Positions 17,790 through 26,216 of a stretch of 64,000 nucleotides of DNA are shown piece by piece. Source of the stretch: JBHJGP01 sp050331695 (GTDB lineage Bacteria; Pseudomonadota; Alphaproteobacteria; Geminicoccales; Geminicoccaceae); NCBI GenBank assembly GCA_050331695.1, contig JBHJGP010000015.1:1-64000 (forward strand), read 5' to 3'. The notes under the pieces were generated by a model that saw only the letters and a list, made by a program, of their open reading frames with translations, was not told the DNA's origin and did not search any database. Position 1 is the stretch's first letter, and each line of letters begins with the position of its first letter. A program made the position numbers and the translations under genes.

Positions 17790-18197
17790 TCAGCTCGCGT
17801 TAAACGGATTAAGCGGCGATAAGCCCAGCATCTCGAAGTCGCGCACATTTATCGTGACCACCATCAGCCTGTGAACGAGCGCGGTGGCAGCGATCAGGGC
17901 ATCCTCGATAAGCGTGGCGGATTTTCGATGCTTGAGGCGTGCCCATTCCCTGAACGTCGCGGCATCCATAGGCAAAACGCCATAGCTGGTGGCCAGGCGT
18001 TCAAGCCATTCCTCGAGCTCCCTGGCTTTGACCGGATCCTGTTCCCTTATGACCTCGACCCCGGCCTGAACCTCACCGATGGTCACCGCCGACAGAAAAA
18101 GGTGGTCATCAGGGATCTTCTCGATCCCGTCGAGCACCGCTCCCTGCGGTCTCGGTCGCCTCAGTTCGGAAACGATGGCGGTATCAAGCAGGCACAC
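17790..18197 (-). CDS. vapC: VapC/FitB-type PIN-domain toxin
   Basis: This 135-residue PIN-domain protein has CLLDTAIVSELRRPRP (first acidic residue and FitB-like start), VTIGEVQAGVE (second), and LIEDALIAATALVH with TINVRDFEMLGL (third and fourth acids). The start is GTG 18197, which overlaps the antitoxin gene by 37 bases. The toxin frame is intact while its antitoxin is frameshifted, an unusual situation. Family members are tRNA- or rRNA-cutting ribonucleases. Confidence 0.84.
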   Translation of the reverse strand: MCLLDTAIVSELRRPRPQGAVLDGIEKIPDDHLFLSAVTIGEVQAGVEVIREQDPVKARELEEWLERLATSYGVLPMDAATFREWARLKHRKSATLIEDALIAATALVHRLMVVTINVRDFEMLGLSPLNPFNAS

Positions 18198-18456
18198 AAG
18201 CCCAGGATAGGCGGTTGACGATGGCGATGACCCACCCGGTCGGGAACAAGCCTCTCCGTACGGGCCTCAGGGACGAGCAGAACATCTTTCGGGCTCGGTT
18301 TGGTCGTGGCCAGCAGGCGGCGCCATTGGCCGATCGGAACCAGAACAGCCGCCTCGACACCGCGCTTGGTCACGATCTGTGGCCCTTCCTTGAGGCTAGC
18401 CTCGAGAGGGCGCTGAACCGCGCCTTCGCGTCATGCACGGGCCAGGTTTGCGGCAT
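18161..18456 (-). pseudogene. Phd/YefM-type antitoxin, frameshifted
   Basis: From ATG 18456 the frame reads MPQTWPVHDAKARFSAL, the normal Phd/YefM DNA-binding start. One base is missing near 18401-18409, and the next frame continues with EASLKEGPQIVTKRGVEAAVLVP and IGQWRRLL, as expected. The span of 296 bases is 98 codons plus two bases, which fits a single-base deletion. A short product from GTG 18373 would lack the first 28 or so residues of the fold. The vapC gene overlaps its end. Confidence 0.78.
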
Positions 18457-18896
18457 TCATGCATTCCATTCAGCTCATTCAATCTAGTCATCGGACCAGT
18501 CATAAACGGCGGACCGTTCAAGCCGACGCCCTTCCCAACAAGGGTCCATTCCGGCATTCACGGTCCGTTTGTGGCGAGGTGAGCCCCTCGATATGCCGGC
18601 CCTACTCAATCAATGCCGCCCGCTTCTCCTAGGCATTCCGATACGGGTTGGATGCGCGATCGCTGTCTGAGCTCCGCCTCAGACAAGCAGCCCCGAATGG
18701 CCACAAAGCGAGAAGAGGAACAAGCGTCGCAGTGAAGGCCTCCGCTGATGATGGAAAGCCTAGGGTGCCGCAACAACCCGCCAACACAAGCCGAGCGCCA
18801 GCCAGAGGGTGGCGAACAACCCTGCTCCTGTTACCCCAAATGTTACCCCAAACCAAAAATCGCAATCGGCAACGGAAGCTAAGTTCTTGATTTTAC
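18457..18896. other. Spacer beside tRNA-Lys, no gene seen
   Basis: About 440 bases without a supported gene. Short frames encode FWFGVTFGVT and its minus-strand relatives only because of the tandem 12-base repeat at 18829-18852. No integrase is found, although this is where one would sit for a tRNA-inserted element. Confidence 0.5.
18829..18852 (+). repeat. Tandem 12-base repeat near tRNA-Lys 3' end
   Basis: TGTTACCCCAAA occurs twice without a gap, ending 44 bases from the 3' end of the tRNA. Short tandem repeats at this distance can be integrase arm-binding sites or an attachment-site scar. This is inference. Confidence 0.45.
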
Positions 18897-18972
<76 letters not shown>

Positions 18973-19170
18973 GATAGGGCCTGTGAGCTAAGCCGCCCGC
19001 GCCGAAGCGTCAAGGTGGTTTCACCAAAACGAGCCCAGAGCGGCGGCTGCCACGGGCGCCGAAAAAGATCGGCGTGGCGTTGAGAAAGGCGCCGAAATGA
19101 TCTTCGTGCCGGTCGTTGGTGCCACGCCGGTGGTTCGCAGATAGAAGCGAGGTCAATCGCGAAAGAACGA

Positions 19171-21177
19171 TCAGACGGCCGTTTCGGAGCCGTCGGTGAC
19201 CAGGCTTTCAACCGCAATCGTGCCGCCGACATCCTCGAACAGGACGCTGTCGCCGGCGCCGAAGTCGAAGGTCGCGTCAGCGCCGTCGATCAGCGCGCTG
19301 GTGGCGTCATCACCGTCGGTCTCGAGCAGATCGGCCAGCTCGAGAAAACTGTCGGTGGAGGACAGGCTGAAGGTCGAGCCGTCGAAATCGAAGCCAAACG
19401 TATCGACGTCGATGGTGAAGTCGGTGACCACGTCATTGCCCGCCTCGCCGATCCCGACGGTACCGCCCTCGATGATGTCGGCGCCTTCCCCGGTGGTGAG
19501 GATGTCGTCACCGCCTTCGCCGGCAAGCGTGTCGTCGCCGCCATTGCCGACAAGCGAATTCGCCAGCGCGTTGCCGGACAGCACATCGTCGCCGGTGGCG
19601 GAGCCCGTCAGGTTCTCGATCGAGATCAGCGTATCGCCGGCGCTGGAGGTGGCATCGCCCGCATCGTCGAGATCGACTGTGACCGCCGGGCCGGCTGTGA
19701 ACAAGGCCGTGTCGTTTCCGTCACCGCCATCGAGCGTATCGGCGCCGGCAAACGAATGGATCGTGTCGTCGCCCTCGCGGCCAAGCAGAAGATTGACCTC
19801 ATTATTGCCGAAAAGGACGTCGTCGAAGCCCGTGCCGAAGACGTTTTCGACGTCGTTGATCTCGACGATCGGCGCGCCGCCCGCGGCGGGAGGGGCGTCG
19901 AGCACGGCGCCTTCTTCGCTGGGGGTTCCGGCTCCAGCCGCGGAATTGATGTCGAGATCGATGATGACGCCCTCGCCGAGCTCGAGGAAATCGATGGTGT
20001 CAACGCCGGTGCCGCCAAAGACTGTATCGACGGCATCGGAAAAGACGATGTCGTCACCGGCACCACCGACGAGCTGGTCCGCTCCACCGTTGCCCACGAG
20101 CACGTCGCCGGCGTCGCCGCCCTCCAGTGTTTCGCCGGCATCGGTGCCGGTGATCACATCGATTCCGTCTGTGCCGATGACCGTCTCGATGCTTTCGATG
20201 GTGCCAAAACCTGCCGTCGCATCGCCAGTCGCCTGAACGACGAAGTCGAGGCTGTAGTCGATCGTAGAACCGCCGATCTGTTGGACGAGCAGCGTATAGG
20301 TGCCGGTCGGGAGCGCATCGACGAAACCATCGCTTTCCAGGTCGGCCAGGGGTTCGAGACCGCCGCCGGCCAGGAGTGCCGGCAGGATGTTCGAGCCGGC
20401 GAGCCCGTTGACATCGGGACCGATGCCGAAATTGGCGCCGCCGATCAGCTCGGAGAGGGCATCACCGCCGTCATTACCGACGCCGTCAACGTCCGGGAAC
20501 AGATCGACCGTGAATTCGCGGCCTTCCTGCAAGGCGATGAAGCCCAGATTTTCCGCCGAGACGAACTCGGGAAGAATCAGCTGGGTCAGTTCGGATCCTT
20601 CGGCGACCGTGAAGGTGATGAGATCGGCGTCGACCGGGCCGGGCACGGAGCCCAACACGTTGACCACCTGGTTCGAGATCCGACTGACCCCGTTGTCGAG
20701 GGCGAAAGGCGGCGAGCCGAGCGCATCCGGTTCAGGCAGATCGACCGAGCCGTCGTTCAAAATGGTGACCGGTGCCGTAATGCCCGCCGCCAGGTCGACG
20801 AACACGCCGGCGCCTGCCTCGGAGAAATCAGTCGTGTCCGAGGCGAACCCACCATCGATATCGTCGACACCGTCGGAAAAGATCCGATCGGCGCCCAAGC
20901 CGCCGCTGACATCGTCAGCACCCGTGCCGCCGGTAAGCTCGTCGCCGCCCGGGCCGCCGAACAGGTCGTCATCGCCTGGACCGCCGTCGATCTCATCGTC
21001 GCCGAGACCACCAAGGACGCGATCGTCACCTTCGCCTGCGTCGACCGTATCATCCCCTGGTCCGGCAAAGATCCGATTGTCCGCGCCGTCGCCGGTGATG
21101 TCATCGCCGAAGCGAGAGCCAAAAATGCGGGCCCCGATCTGAAGCACCTCTCCGAAGATCGCCATGGTTTCTGTCAT
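19171..21177 (-). CDS. RTX-type calcium-binding repeat protein
   Basis: This 668-residue, very acidic protein has several blocks of GGxGxDxUx nonapeptide repeats: near residues 22-110 (GPGDDTVDAGEGDD, GGLGDDEIDGG), 335-375 and 455-570. These blocks fold into calcium-binding beta-rolls. Residues 180-320 resemble a pre-peptidase-like or choice-of-anchor beta domain (GTYTLLVQQIGGSTIDYSLDF). There is no Sec signal, and the C-terminal end is acidic and hydrophobic (IAVESLVTDGSETAV). This fits secretion by a type I system, but no type I genes are in the window. No catalytic domain is seen, so a surface or matrix role is more likely than an enzyme or toxin. Confidence 0.85.
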   Translation of the reverse strand: MTETMAIFGEVLQIGARIFGSRFGDDITGDGADNRIFAGPGDDTVDAGEGDDRVLGGLGDDEIDGGPGDDDLFGGPGGDELTGGTGADDVSGGLGADRIFSDGVDDIDGGFASDTTDFSEAGAGVFVDLAAGITAPVTILNDGSVDLPEPDALGSPPFALDNGVSRISNQVVNVLGSVPGPVDADLITFTVAEGSELTQLILPEFVSAENLGFIALQEGREFTVDLFPDVDGVGNDGGDALSELIGGANFGIGPDVNGLAGSNILPALLAGGGLEPLADLESDGFVDALPTGTYTLLVQQIGGSTIDYSLDFVVQATGDATAGFGTIESIETVIGTDGIDVITGTDAGETLEGGDAGDVLVGNGGADQLVGGAGDDIVFSDAVDTVFGGTGVDTIDFLELGEGVIIDLDINSAAGAGTPSEEGAVLDAPPAAGGAPIVEINDVENVFGTGFDDVLFGNNEVNLLLGREGDDTIHSFAGADTLDGGDGNDTALFTAGPAVTVDLDDAGDATSSAGDTLISIENLTGSATGDDVLSGNALANSLVGNGGDDTLAGEGGDDILTTGEGADIIEGGTVGIGEAGNDVVTDFTIDVDTFGFDFDGSTFSLSSTDSFLELADLLETDGDDATSALIDGADATFDFGAGDSVLFEDVGGTIAVESLVTDGSETAV

Positions 21178-21657
21178 CTCCCAACTGTCATCGTGGACAC
21201 TGACGTGACTTTGGATCGTGCGGTCATGCGCCCCTTTCGGTGGGGGATCGCGGCGGAAAAACGGCGCCTAGTAGAGGCGGTAAAAGTCCGGAGTTAAGCC
21301 ATCTTCGGCGGAGCGCAGGCACGATCCTTACCGCGTTAGGATCGTCCGACATGCCAGCCGGTACGACGTGACACATTTGTCCGAAGACTTCACAATTCCG
21401 TTTGTCTTCTGTGAGATTCGAACAAACCTGAAGTCATTCCGCCTAAAAAGTGAATTTATTGTCATGTTCACTTAGGTCTATACTGATGTCCTTTTTGGGC
21501 GACGCAGGTCCACCTTTCGCGGCAGACGCTTGAGACTGAGGTTCGCCGCCGTTTGGTGGCGGCGCTTGCGAGAGGAGTTGGCCCGTGCCAGCGTATGGCG
21601 TTTGAGCGGCTGCGCATGCCCTCGCAACGGAGCCGAAGCGTTCGGAAGGAAAAACAG
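21178..21657. promoter_or_regulatory. Divergent intergenic region, RTX gene and MscS gene
   Basis: This 480-base spacer holds promoters for the RTX gene (minus) and the channel gene (plus). An AT-rich part around 21400-21480 contains AAGTGAA (21448-21454) facing TTCACTT (21467-21473), a possible operator. No gene is supported. Confidence 0.4.
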
Positions 21658-23091
21658 GTGGCGCTCACCAAGGTGCTGACGACCGCCGGCGGTTTGGTGC
21701 CGACGCTCGTCCTTTTCCTGGCACTGCTGGCGATCAAGGCGTTCTGGCCCGAGGCCAGCGAGGCGGCGGGTCAGACGGCGGTGCCACTCATCGATCTGGG
21801 TTTGTGGGCAAGCGGCGCTTTTCTCGCGACCCGTCTGGTGCGTCTGGTGGTCCTGGGTGCCGACCACGGCCTGTCCCGGAAAAGGCGGGTGCCTCGCCTG
21901 ATCGTCGATCTAATTGCCGTGGTGATCTGGCTGGCGGCGCTGTTCGGGGTCATCAAATTCGTCTTCGATCAACCGGTCAGCGGCCTGCTCGCCACCTCGG
22001 GCGTTGCCATCGCTATCATCGGTTTTTCGCTCCGCGACGTGACCGCCAATCTCTTCACCGGCCTCGCGCTCAACGTCGAACAGACCTATCGAATCGGTGA
22101 CTGGATCGAGCTCGCCGACGGCAGCGTGGCGCGGGTCGACGAGATCCGCTGGTTTACCACCTCCGCCACGACCCGGGACAATGTCCGCGTGACCTTTCCC
22201 AATTCGATGATGGCCACCGAACCGGTCCGCAATTACGGCGGCGGTGAAAGGCTATGGCGCGATCAGGTCGCCGTCACTGTCGACCATGTTCACGATCCGG
22301 ACCGGATCCGCCGCCTGCTGGTCAACGCGATGCTGGCGACCGAGCCTGTGCGAACAACGGCCGTGACCCATGCACCTGATGCCATCGCCGAAAGCTTCAC
22401 CGAGGATGGCATTCGCTGGCTCGCCCGCTACTGGCTTGCGTCCTACGCCGATATGGCGCTGACCCAAGACACGGTTCTGCGTTCGATCCAGGCCCATCTG
22501 CACCATGCGGGCATACCGATTGCCTACCGCAAGCACGACGTCTTTCGCGCCGACATGCCCCACCGCCAACTGGATCCGCGCCGCCATCTGATGGGTCTTT
22601 TGGTGCGCAACAGCCTGTTCAGCAGTCTGGAGAATGCGAAGGTCGCGGCCATCGCCGAGGCCGCCCATGAAGTGCGCTTGCTGAAGGACATGCCGGTGGT
22701 CAACCAGTCGGAGCCGGGCCGCTCGCTGTTCGTGATCATCGAGGGTCTGGTGCGGGTCAGCTGTCGAAGCAGGGACGGTGGCGAGCATGAGCTGAACCGC
22801 CTGGGACCGGGCGATATGTTCGGTGAGTTTTCGCTGCTGACCGGGGCGCCCCGCAGTGCCACCGTCGTCGCGGTAACCGATCTTCTCGCCTTCGAGATCG
22901 ACAAGGCGGTGATCGAACCGCTGCTCCAAAACGAACCGGAGATCGCGGAACAGCTGAGCCACATCCTGGAACAGCGCCAGGCCAACACGCTAAACAGTCT
23001 CAATCAGGCGCTGAAAGAAGAACTGGCGCCAACCATGAGTAAGGATCGCTCGGATATTCTGGAAAGCGTCCGCCGGTTCTTTGGGCTTTGA
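21658..23091 (+). CDS. MscS-family channel with C-terminal cyclic-nucleotide-binding domain
   Basis: About 477 residues from GTG 21658, which follows AAGGA at a good distance; longer starts (ATG 21598 region) have poorer sites. Three to four membrane helices lie in residues 1-115, followed by the MscS pore helix and beta domain (SGVAIAIIGFSLRDVTANLFTGLAL, then YRIGDWIEL and TFPNSMM). From about residue 310 there is a cyclic-nucleotide-binding fold with RSLFVIIEGLVRV, LGPGDMFGEFSLLTGAPRSATVVAV and a final helical segment. Such fusions are known as bacterial cyclic-nucleotide-gated channels. The signal ligand is not predictable from sequence. Confidence 0.88.
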   Translation: MALTKVLTTAGGLVPTLVLFLALLAIKAFWPEASEAAGQTAVPLIDLGLWASGAFLATRLVRLVVLGADHGLSRKRRVPRLIVDLIAVVIWLAALFGVIKFVFDQPVSGLLATSGVAIAIIGFSLRDVTANLFTGLALNVEQTYRIGDWIELADGSVARVDEIRWFTTSATTRDNVRVTFPNSMMATEPVRNYGGGERLWRDQVAVTVDHVHDPDRIRRLLVNAMLATEPVRTTAVTHAPDAIAESFTEDGIRWLARYWLASYADMALTQDTVLRSIQAHLHHAGIPIAYRKHDVFRADMPHRQLDPRRHLMGLLVRNSLFSSLENAKVAAIAEAAHEVRLLKDMPVVNQSEPGRSLFVIIEGLVRVSCRSRDGGEHELNRLGPGDMFGEFSLLTGAPRSATVVAVTDLLAFEIDKAVIEPLLQNEPEIAEQLSHILEQRQANTLNSLNQALKEELAPTMSKDRSDILESVRRFFGL

Positions 23092-23148
23092 AAGAGCTTG
23101 CGCAAACCGTTGCTCACCGGTTCACAGGACGCTATGGAAAGGGATCGG

Positions 23149-23222
23149 GCGGGTATGATGTAATGGTAGCCTGCGACCTTCCCAAGGTCGACGCGCGGGT
23201 TCGATTCCCGCTACCCGCTCCA
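23149..23222 (+). tRNA. tRNA-Gly (CCC)
   Basis: A 74-base cloverleaf with acceptor arms GCGGGTA and TACCCGC, D arm region TGTAATGGTAGCCTG, anticodon loop CTTCCCAA giving anticodon CCC, T loop GGTTCGATTCCC, and an encoded CCA end. Confidence 0.95.
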
Positions 23223-23239
23223 GCTCGCCCCGAACCCAG

Positions 23240-23626
23240 ATGTACGCCCAAGACTCCTTTCACACCCTAACGCTCACGGGCCAGATCGGTTTGAGCGTTT
23301 TGTCCTCGGTACTGGCGGCCGCGACCTTGGCCCTGGCATGGTATGCCATGAAACGGCGGCGGTTGCCGTTGAGGCTGGCGATAGCCTTGGGTGTTTTCTT
23401 CTCGTTCGTGTGGCTGTCGCCCCAGATTTACTACACCTACTATTTGACCTTGTTTGAAGGGCTGCCCTGGCAGAACGTGATCAAAACGCCGCCCGGACCG
23501 CTTCATCTGTTCTACCTGCTCACGTTTCAGGAACGGCCAACGCTTTCCGCCCATTCGAAAGCGATCTTGGGTTGGTTGCTGTTTCTTCAGGCCGCTTGTC
23601 ATCCTTATGTCACAAAGACGCCCTAG
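23240..23626 (+). CDS. Hypothetical membrane protein
   Basis: This 128-residue protein has three probable membrane segments: LSVLSSVLAAATLALAWYAM (about 18-38), LRLAIALGVFFSFVWLSPQIYY (about 44-66) and AILGWLLFLQAACH (about 107-120). I do not recognise the family. It starts at ATG 23240, right after tRNA-Gly, and ends 38 bases before the phytase-like gene, so the two may share a transcript. The similar gene pair order could reflect function, but nothing in the sequence shows it. Confidence 0.6.
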   Translation: MYAQDSFHTLTLTGQIGLSVLSSVLAAATLALAWYAMKRRRLPLRLAIALGVFFSFVWLSPQIYYTYYLTLFEGLPWQNVIKTPPGPLHLFYLLTFQERPTLSAHSKAILGWLLFLQAACHPYVTKTP

Positions 23627-23664
23627 CCGAACGAAGCGTATTCGTGAGGTGGGGGGAAATCGCG

Positions 23665-25839
23665 ATGGCATTGAAAAGGGCTGGCGCCCTGACGGCGCTG
23701 CTTTTGTGTTCGACCGCGCACGGTGCCTTGGCCGAAGAGGTCTTCAACCGCATCGCGTCCTTTCCGGTAAACACCAATCTCGGCGAAGATCAGGATCAGG
23801 CGACGGAAACGTCGGCCGAAATCATCTCGGCGACCGAAGACGGCATGATGCTGGTCTATTCGGACAGCCCGCTCGGCGCCGTCGGCATGATCGATATCTC
23901 CGATCCAACATCGCCAAAGCCTGCCGGCACGATTGCCTTGGACGGCGAGCCGACGGCCGTTTCCGTGGTCGGCGGCAAGATTCTAGCGGGCGTCAACACC
24001 TCCGAGAGTTACACCGAGCCCTCGGGTCATCTGGCCGTGATCGACATCGAAACGCAGGCGATCGAGGCAACCTGTGATCTCGGCGGCCAACCCGATTCCA
24101 CCGCCGCCGCGCCGGACGGCAGCTTCGTTGCCATCGCCATCGAGAATGAGCGGGACGAAGACCTGAACGACGGCGAGATCCCGCAATTGCCTGCCGGCAA
24201 TGTGGCCATTCTCTCGCTCGACGAGGGCGTTCCCGACTGCGACAGCCTGATCGTGGCGGAGGTGACCGGTCTCGCTGAGGTGGCGGGCGACGACCCGGAG
24301 CCGGAATTCATCGACATCAACGAGGCCGGCGAGATCGCCGTTACCCTGCAGGAAAACAACCACATCGTCGTGCTGAACGGCAGTGACGGCAGCGTCGTCA
24401 GCCACTTCTCGGCCGGCAGCGTCGATCTCGACAATATCGATGTCGAGGAAGAGGGTGCGCTGACCTTCGATGGCAGCGCTGACGGCGTGCCGCGGGAGCC
24501 GGATGCCGTCCAATGGCTCGACGGCGAGCGTCTGGTTACCGCCAATGAAGGGGATTATGAGGGCGGTTCGCGCGGCTTCACCATCTTCAGCAAGTCGGGC
24601 GAGGTGCTTTACGAGTCCGGGACCGACTTCGAGTATCAGGTGGCGTTGGCCGGCCACTATCCGGAAGAGCGCTCCGGCAACAAGGGCGCTGAGCCCGAGG
24701 GCATGGAGGTCAAGGCGTTCGGCGACGATACCTACATCTTTCTTCTGTCCGAGCGCGGCTCCGTGGTCGGCGTCTACCGGGACACAGGCGGCGAGCCCGA
24801 ATTCGTTCAGCTTCTGCCCTCGGGCCTTGGTCCGGAGGGCGCGATCGCCATTCCTGAGCGCAATCTGCTGGCGGTCTCGAACGAGGTGGACCTGATCGAG
24901 GATGGCGGCGTCCGCTCTCATGTGACCCTCTATGGCTACGAAGAGGGTGAGCCGGCCTATCCAATGATCGTTTCGCACCTAGACGATGACGGCCGGCCCG
25001 TCGGTTTCGGCGCCCTTTCGGGCCTGACCGCCGATCCGGACGAGCCCGGCATCCTCTACGCCATCAATGATAGCTTCTATGCGCTGCAGCCCAGCATCTT
25101 TCGGATCGATGCCAACCAGAGCCCGGCGCAAATCACGGATGTCATCCGCGTCACTCGGGGCAGCGCACCGGCTCAACTTCTCGATCTGGAAGGCATCGTC
25201 GGTGACGGCGAGGGCGGTTTCTGGCTGGCCTCGGAGGGGCGGCTTGAGCGCATGATCATGCACGGGCTGATCCATGTGAATGCCGACGGCGAGATCGAGG
25301 ATCAGATCGCCTTTCCGCCGGAGCTTCTCGCGGTCGAGAAGCGCTGGGCCTCGGAAGGCGTGACCAAGATCGGAGACACCTTGTGGATCGCCATCCAGCG
25401 CCAGTGGCAGGACGATCCAGAAAACACGGTGAAACTGGTCGCCTACAACACGGCAACCGAGGAGTGGGGCGCGGTCCGCTACCCGACGGAGCCCGCGGAG
25501 ACCGGCTGGGTCGGTCTATCGGAGATCACGCTTGGTGACGAGCATGTCTACATCGTCGAACGAGACAGTCAGATCGGTCAGGCGGCCAAGCTGAAAAAGC
25601 TGTACCGGGTGCCGCTCTCAGACCTTGAGCCTGCCCCTCTCGGTGGTGATCTGCCTATGGTTAGCAAAGAGGAGGTGCGGGATTTCATCCCTGACTTGAC
25701 CGCGACTGGCGGCTACGTGGTCGACAAGATCGAAGGTTTCGCTATCGACTCGGCCGGTTTTGGTTTTGCCGTCACCGACAATGATGGTGTCGACGATTCC
25801 AACGGCGAAACGCTATTTTTCTCGACCGGCAAAATGTAA
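23665..25839 (+). CDS. Exported phytase-like esterase with choice-of-anchor I domain
   Basis: This 724-residue protein starts at ATG 23665, after GGTGGGGGGAA, with a signal peptide ending HGALAEEVF. Residues 30-430 resemble the choice-of-anchor I/LVIVD beta-propeller (AVIDIETQAIEATC, EPEFIDINEAGEIAVTLQENN, YPEERSGNKGAEPEGMEV). Residues 450-720 match the esterase-like activity of phytase family (GFGALSGLTADPDEPGILYAIND, LLDLEGIVGDGEGGFWLASEGR, and DKIEGFAID). The role is probably periplasmic or secreted hydrolysis of phosphate esters. The alkaline phosphatase gene next door, after a terminator, supports a phosphorus-scavenging role. Confidence 0.85.
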   Translation: MALKRAGALTALLLCSTAHGALAEEVFNRIASFPVNTNLGEDQDQATETSAEIISATEDGMMLVYSDSPLGAVGMIDISDPTSPKPAGTIALDGEPTAVSVVGGKILAGVNTSESYTEPSGHLAVIDIETQAIEATCDLGGQPDSTAAAPDGSFVAIAIENERDEDLNDGEIPQLPAGNVAILSLDEGVPDCDSLIVAEVTGLAEVAGDDPEPEFIDINEAGEIAVTLQENNHIVVLNGSDGSVVSHFSAGSVDLDNIDVEEEGALTFDGSADGVPREPDAVQWLDGERLVTANEGDYEGGSRGFTIFSKSGEVLYESGTDFEYQVALAGHYPEERSGNKGAEPEGMEVKAFGDDTYIFLLSERGSVVGVYRDTGGEPEFVQLLPSGLGPEGAIAIPERNLLAVSNEVDLIEDGGVRSHVTLYGYEEGEPAYPMIVSHLDDDGRPVGFGALSGLTADPDEPGILYAINDSFYALQPSIFRIDANQSPAQITDVIRVTRGSAPAQLLDLEGIVGDGEGGFWLASEGRLERMIMHGLIHVNADGEIEDQIAFPPELLAVEKRWASEGVTKIGDTLWIAIQRQWQDDPENTVKLVAYNTATEEWGAVRYPTEPAETGWVGLSEITLGDEHVYIVERDSQIGQAAKLKKLYRVPLSDLEPAPLGGDLPMVSKEEVRDFIPDLTATGGYVVDKIEGFAIDSAGFGFAVTDNDGVDDSNGETLFFSTGKM

Positions 25840-25865
25840 GCGCCGCCTTTTTTCAAAGATGACGT

Positions 25866-25898
25866 GGGCCGGGCTCGTTGAGCTCGGCCCTATTTTTT
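25866..25898 (+). terminator. Rho-independent terminator after phytase-like gene
   Basis: GGGCCGGGCTC (25866-25876) pairs with GAGCTCGGCCC (25880-25890), with one mismatch, followed by TATTTTTT. This is a strong terminator. The rest of the 377-base spacer up to the alkaline phosphatase contains a PHO-like box at 26138-26155 and no gene. Confidence 0.85.
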
Positions 25899-26137
25899 CG
25901 TCAATTCCCCCGTGATCAATAGAATAAGTGGCATGTCGGTTTTTTATGAGTGGTTAACTGGTCCGGTCGGTCGCGTCGGATCCATCACCGACTGCATGTG
26001 CCGGGAGGGTGATGGTCGCCGGCGCGGATCGTGCAGTTCCTGACCGGTTGCGGCGAGACCACGCAGGGGCAACGGACATTCACCGTTTTCCAGGGCTTTT
26101 TGGCGAACCCCGACTGCTGGTCTAGGTGTTTCAGATC

Positions 26138-26155
26138 GTTTCATCAAATTGTCAC
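26138..26155 (+). promoter_or_regulatory. PHO-box-like site upstream of alkaline phosphatase
   Basis: GTTTCAT-CAAA-TTGTCAC has the 7-4-7 layout of a PhoB-binding PHO box (consensus CTGTCAT, four AT-rich bases, CTGTCAC) with 11 of 14 half-site positions matching. It lies 62 bases before the start codon of the phosphatase. PhoB control is the inference. Confidence 0.6.
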
Positions 26156-26216
26156 GGAATTGAAAAACAACGGGCCTCGTGGCGTGTTCGTCTAAACAAT
26201 TCCGAGAGGGAGAACG

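Noticed and set aside
21171..21191. Two CTGTCAT repeats resembling a PHO box at the start of the RTX gene
   Set aside because: The spacing is 14 bases instead of 11, the orientation is away from the gene, and the first copy contains the start codon.
19756..21297. 513-codon open frame on the plus strand over the RTX gene
   Set aside because: It mirrors the GC-rich, repeat-biased RTX gene on the other strand, has no ribosome site or domain, and its protein is a complement of the nonapeptide repeats.
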